Assembly (NCBI GenBank): GCA_965371245.1
Contig: CBDUXT010000020.1
Location: forward strand, 5,826 to 69,825
Source of the DNA: CBDUXT01 sp965371245
Lineage (GTDB): Bacteria > Planctomycetota > Phycisphaerae > UBA1845
DNA length: 64,000 nucleotides
Direction of reading: 5' to 3'
The position numbers and the translations under genes are program-made. Below the pieces are notes generated by a model, which was given only the letters and a program-made list of their open reading frames with translations, was not told the DNA's origin and did not search any database. Numbering within the stretch: position 1 is the stretch's first letter; every line of letters starts with the position of its first letter. This document shows positions 62,379-64,000 of the stretch, piece by piece.

Positions 62379-63875
62379 GTGAGCGGCTCTTGGTTGACCG
62401 CAAACCTTTCCGAGTATCACTGCGCCGAGTGCGACTACAGCCTGAACGGGGTCACCGGTGATCGATGCCCCTGGTGCGGCTGGAAGATCGACGTCGAGCT
62501 CTTGCTCGACCGGGCACGACCGAGATCCGGCTCGCAACGAACGGCCACCGGCGTGACCAGCGCGTGCGTGGGGATCCTGTCGCTACTGGGGATGTGGATC
62601 CTCTGGTCGCGCGGCACCAAGCTATCGATCTACGACGCGATCACCTTCCTCGCGGTAGTGGCCGCAAGCGCTGGGCATCTGTTGCTGTCCGCGCTGACAG
62701 TTTTTTCTCCACCCGGATGGCCACTCCGTCGGCACGAGGCGGCCGACATTCTCCATTTCGTGGGCTGGCTGTCGGTGGTCGGCAGTGTCGTCGGTGCCTT
62801 CCATGTGTTGAGTAGTTCCCCACGCGGACGCGACTTACAGGACATCTATGTGCAGGACGCTCTGACGACCTTCTTACAGGCCGCGCTTTTCACCATGCCC
62901 GGCTGGACCCTGCTCGCGCTGCGGTTTGTCTCCTTCCAGGGCCTAGCTACCTCGGTGACCAGGCGTTCATCGGTCGAATCCGCCATCGATGATTTCGACG
63001 GTCGGGCGCCCTTTGCCGTCGAAGTCTTCGGACCGTACACACCCGATCAGCTCGATCTGACCGTCAGTGATGCACCGCGCCGCGGCACACCCGCCATCGA
63101 GAGCGCGATTGAGCGCACCTGGGCAACGGAATCAGCGCTGGGTGACCACGACGGGCGAAACTTGTTCAACGGCCGGCTCGCACGCCTCGTCGAGGTTGTG
63201 GTTACGCCACCGCATCTTCGGCTTGCCCTGGGAACCACGTGCTACCGCGACTTTTTGGGAACCAACCTGCACCAGGCCGCCTCAGTGCTGCGCGAAGGGA
63301 TCGATGCCCTCGCCAACCCGCTCGGCACCTCATCGACCGTCATCACGGCCGACGGATACATCGCCCTGGGGCGGCGGAGCGATCGCGTGGCCTATCACGC
63401 CGGCCTGTTGCACTCCTTCGGCGGCATGGTGGAGTCGGCGGACCGGAAGCCGGACGGGACGTACGATGTGTTCGGCAGCGCATCGCGCGAGCTGTCGGAG
63501 GAACTCGGCCTATCGGAGAGAGAGATCAGAGATGTCGTCATCGTCGGCCTGGTGCGTGATCGGGCCATCTATCAGCCGGAGCTTCTCTTCGACGCAACCG
63601 TGTCACTCACCCAAGCGGCGGTAGAGGACCGGTTTCACGCCGGTCTGGCGGAGGGAGAACACACGCGGGTGGAGTTCGTTCACGACGACCCGGACGCCGT
63701 TGTCGAGTTGCTTGGAAAATCACTCGATGTGGCACCCGTCACACACGGCGCGCTGCTCCTGCACGGTCGATACGCGTGGGGCGCCGACTGGTACCAGACC
63801 GCCTGCACCGCGCTCTACGGTCAGCTTCCGCCACGGATCGACCCGGTGCAAGATGTCAAAGCGTCCAGACGGTAG
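62379..63875 (+). CDS. Membrane-anchored Nudix protein, NUDT22-like, with zinc ribbon
   Basis: The product has 498 residues from GTG 62379. Cys15, Cys18, Cys30 and Cys33 form a zinc ribbon (CAECDYSLNGVTGDRCPWCG). Four membrane segments lie at about residues 60-185. The remainder is a cytosolic domain: NLFNGRLARLVEVVVTPPHL, LALGTTCYRDFLGTNLHQA and a Nudix box ending SRELSEELGL, with an insert in its first part. The FNG and CYRDFLGTN stretches resemble eukaryotic NUDT22 and plant Nudix9, which hydrolyse UDP-sugars; that activity here is inference. The stop TAG starts a stop-anchored repeat. Confidence 0.8.
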   Translation: MSGSWLTANLSEYHCAECDYSLNGVTGDRCPWCGWKIDVELLLDRARPRSGSQRTATGVTSACVGILSLLGMWILWSRGTKLSIYDAITFLAVVAASAGHLLLSALTVFSPPGWPLRRHEAADILHFVGWLSVVGSVVGAFHVLSSSPRGRDLQDIYVQDALTTFLQAALFTMPGWTLLALRFVSFQGLATSVTRRSSVESAIDDFDGRAPFAVEVFGPYTPDQLDLTVSDAPRRGTPAIESAIERTWATESALGDHDGRNLFNGRLARLVEVVVTPPHLRLALGTTCYRDFLGTNLHQAASVLREGIDALANPLGTSSTVITADGYIALGRRSDRVAYHAGLLHSFGGMVESADRKPDGTYDVFGSASRELSEELGLSEREIRDVVIVGLVRDRAIYQPELLFDATVSLTQAAVEDRFHAGLAEGEHTRVEFVHDDPDAVVELLGKSLDVAPVTHGALLLHGRYAWGADWYQTACTALYGQLPPRIDPVQDVKASRR

Positions 63876-64000
63876 TGCCGCGTTTCACGGATAATGCGAC
63901 GATGCGTCGTCCCTGAGCCGCGGGCTTCAGCCCGCGCGGACTTGAGGCGGGTGGCATGCCCAAGCCCCAAGGCGCGGGCATGTTTCGCCATGCACAGAAT
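63873..64000. repeat. Stop-anchored repeat with R1 palindrome, then start of a MITE-like element
   Basis: From the TAG at 63873, TAGTGCCGCGTTTCAC and the following bases match 37001-37069 in order and spacing, ending with R1 (63914-63940). From about 63947 GGGTGGCATGCCCAAG and GGCGCGGGCATG match the core of the elements at 43840 and 53321. It continues beyond the window. Confidence 0.75.

Overview
This 64 kb window is GC-rich bacterial chromosome, most likely from a planctomycete (Planctomycetota). The pointers are a DUF1559 prepilin-like protein with an H-x9-DG tail, a secreted beta-helix protein with a Cys-rich CCxxxWDxxC-type insert and a dockerin-like end, many zinc-ribbon membrane proteins, ECF sigma/anti-sigma pairs and many dispersed palindromic repeats. 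No rRNA, tRNA, CRISPR array, prophage or transposase gene was found. Species identity is inference.

Layout. 1-8.6 kb: the 3' end of a cobalamin adenosyltransferase gene, an O-antigen-ligase/TPR membrane protein with a zinc ribbon, a GH26-like hydrolase, a pair of M16 peptidase subunits (one without, one with the zinc motif) and two membrane proteins. 8.6-12.4 kb: tetR-paaA-orf-paaB-paaC-paaD, a phenylacetyl-CoA epoxidase operon without paaE, behind a promoter carrying a palindromic operator. 12.4-13.9 kb: a DUF1559 gene whose promoter is flanked by two matching inverted repeats. 13.9-25.3 kb: a complete heme pathway, with hemL-hemC-hemD on the + strand and hemB, hemG/Y, hemE, hemN and a hemH-hemA fusion on the - strand. 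The fusion joins ferrochelatase (last step) to glutamyl-tRNA reductase (first step) in one polypeptide, and no other hemA is visible here.

25.5-27.4 kb: a lower-GC three-gene operon of unknown function (Cys-rich exported protein, basic-tailed protein, 40-residue membrane peptide). 27.5-31.4 kb: two coupled M14 carboxypeptidase-family genes, one apparently catalytically dead. 31.9-41.4 kb: pyrB, an ECF sigma/anti-sigma pair, an EF-G-like GTPase, a zinc-ribbon peptide, mutY, a zinc-ribbon protein, deoC and a YkgJ-type protein. 41.8-49.1 kb: an orphan gene, tyrS, ahcY with an ArsR-methyltransferase regulator, and a second ECF sigma/anti-sigma pair. 49.3-55.7 kb: a membrane protein and a degenerate Nudix protein, then guaB-lipoprotein-membrane protein-guaA. 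55.9-63.9 kb: a beta-helix protein, a TolC-family protein, an M50-like protein, an isochorismatase-like hydrolase, a small zinc-ribbon protein and a membrane-anchored NUDT22-like Nudix protein.

The intergenic DNA is packed with repeats. Several families have REP/BIME form (GTAG followed by a palindrome, often paired head to head). In at least five genes a shared sequence begins exactly at the TAG stop codon, and in others (guaA, hemG, mutY, a carboxypeptidase gene) repeat DNA supplies the stop codon or the end of the protein. Together with the HemH-HemA fusion and the three-gene Cys-rich operon, these are the most unusual things in the window.
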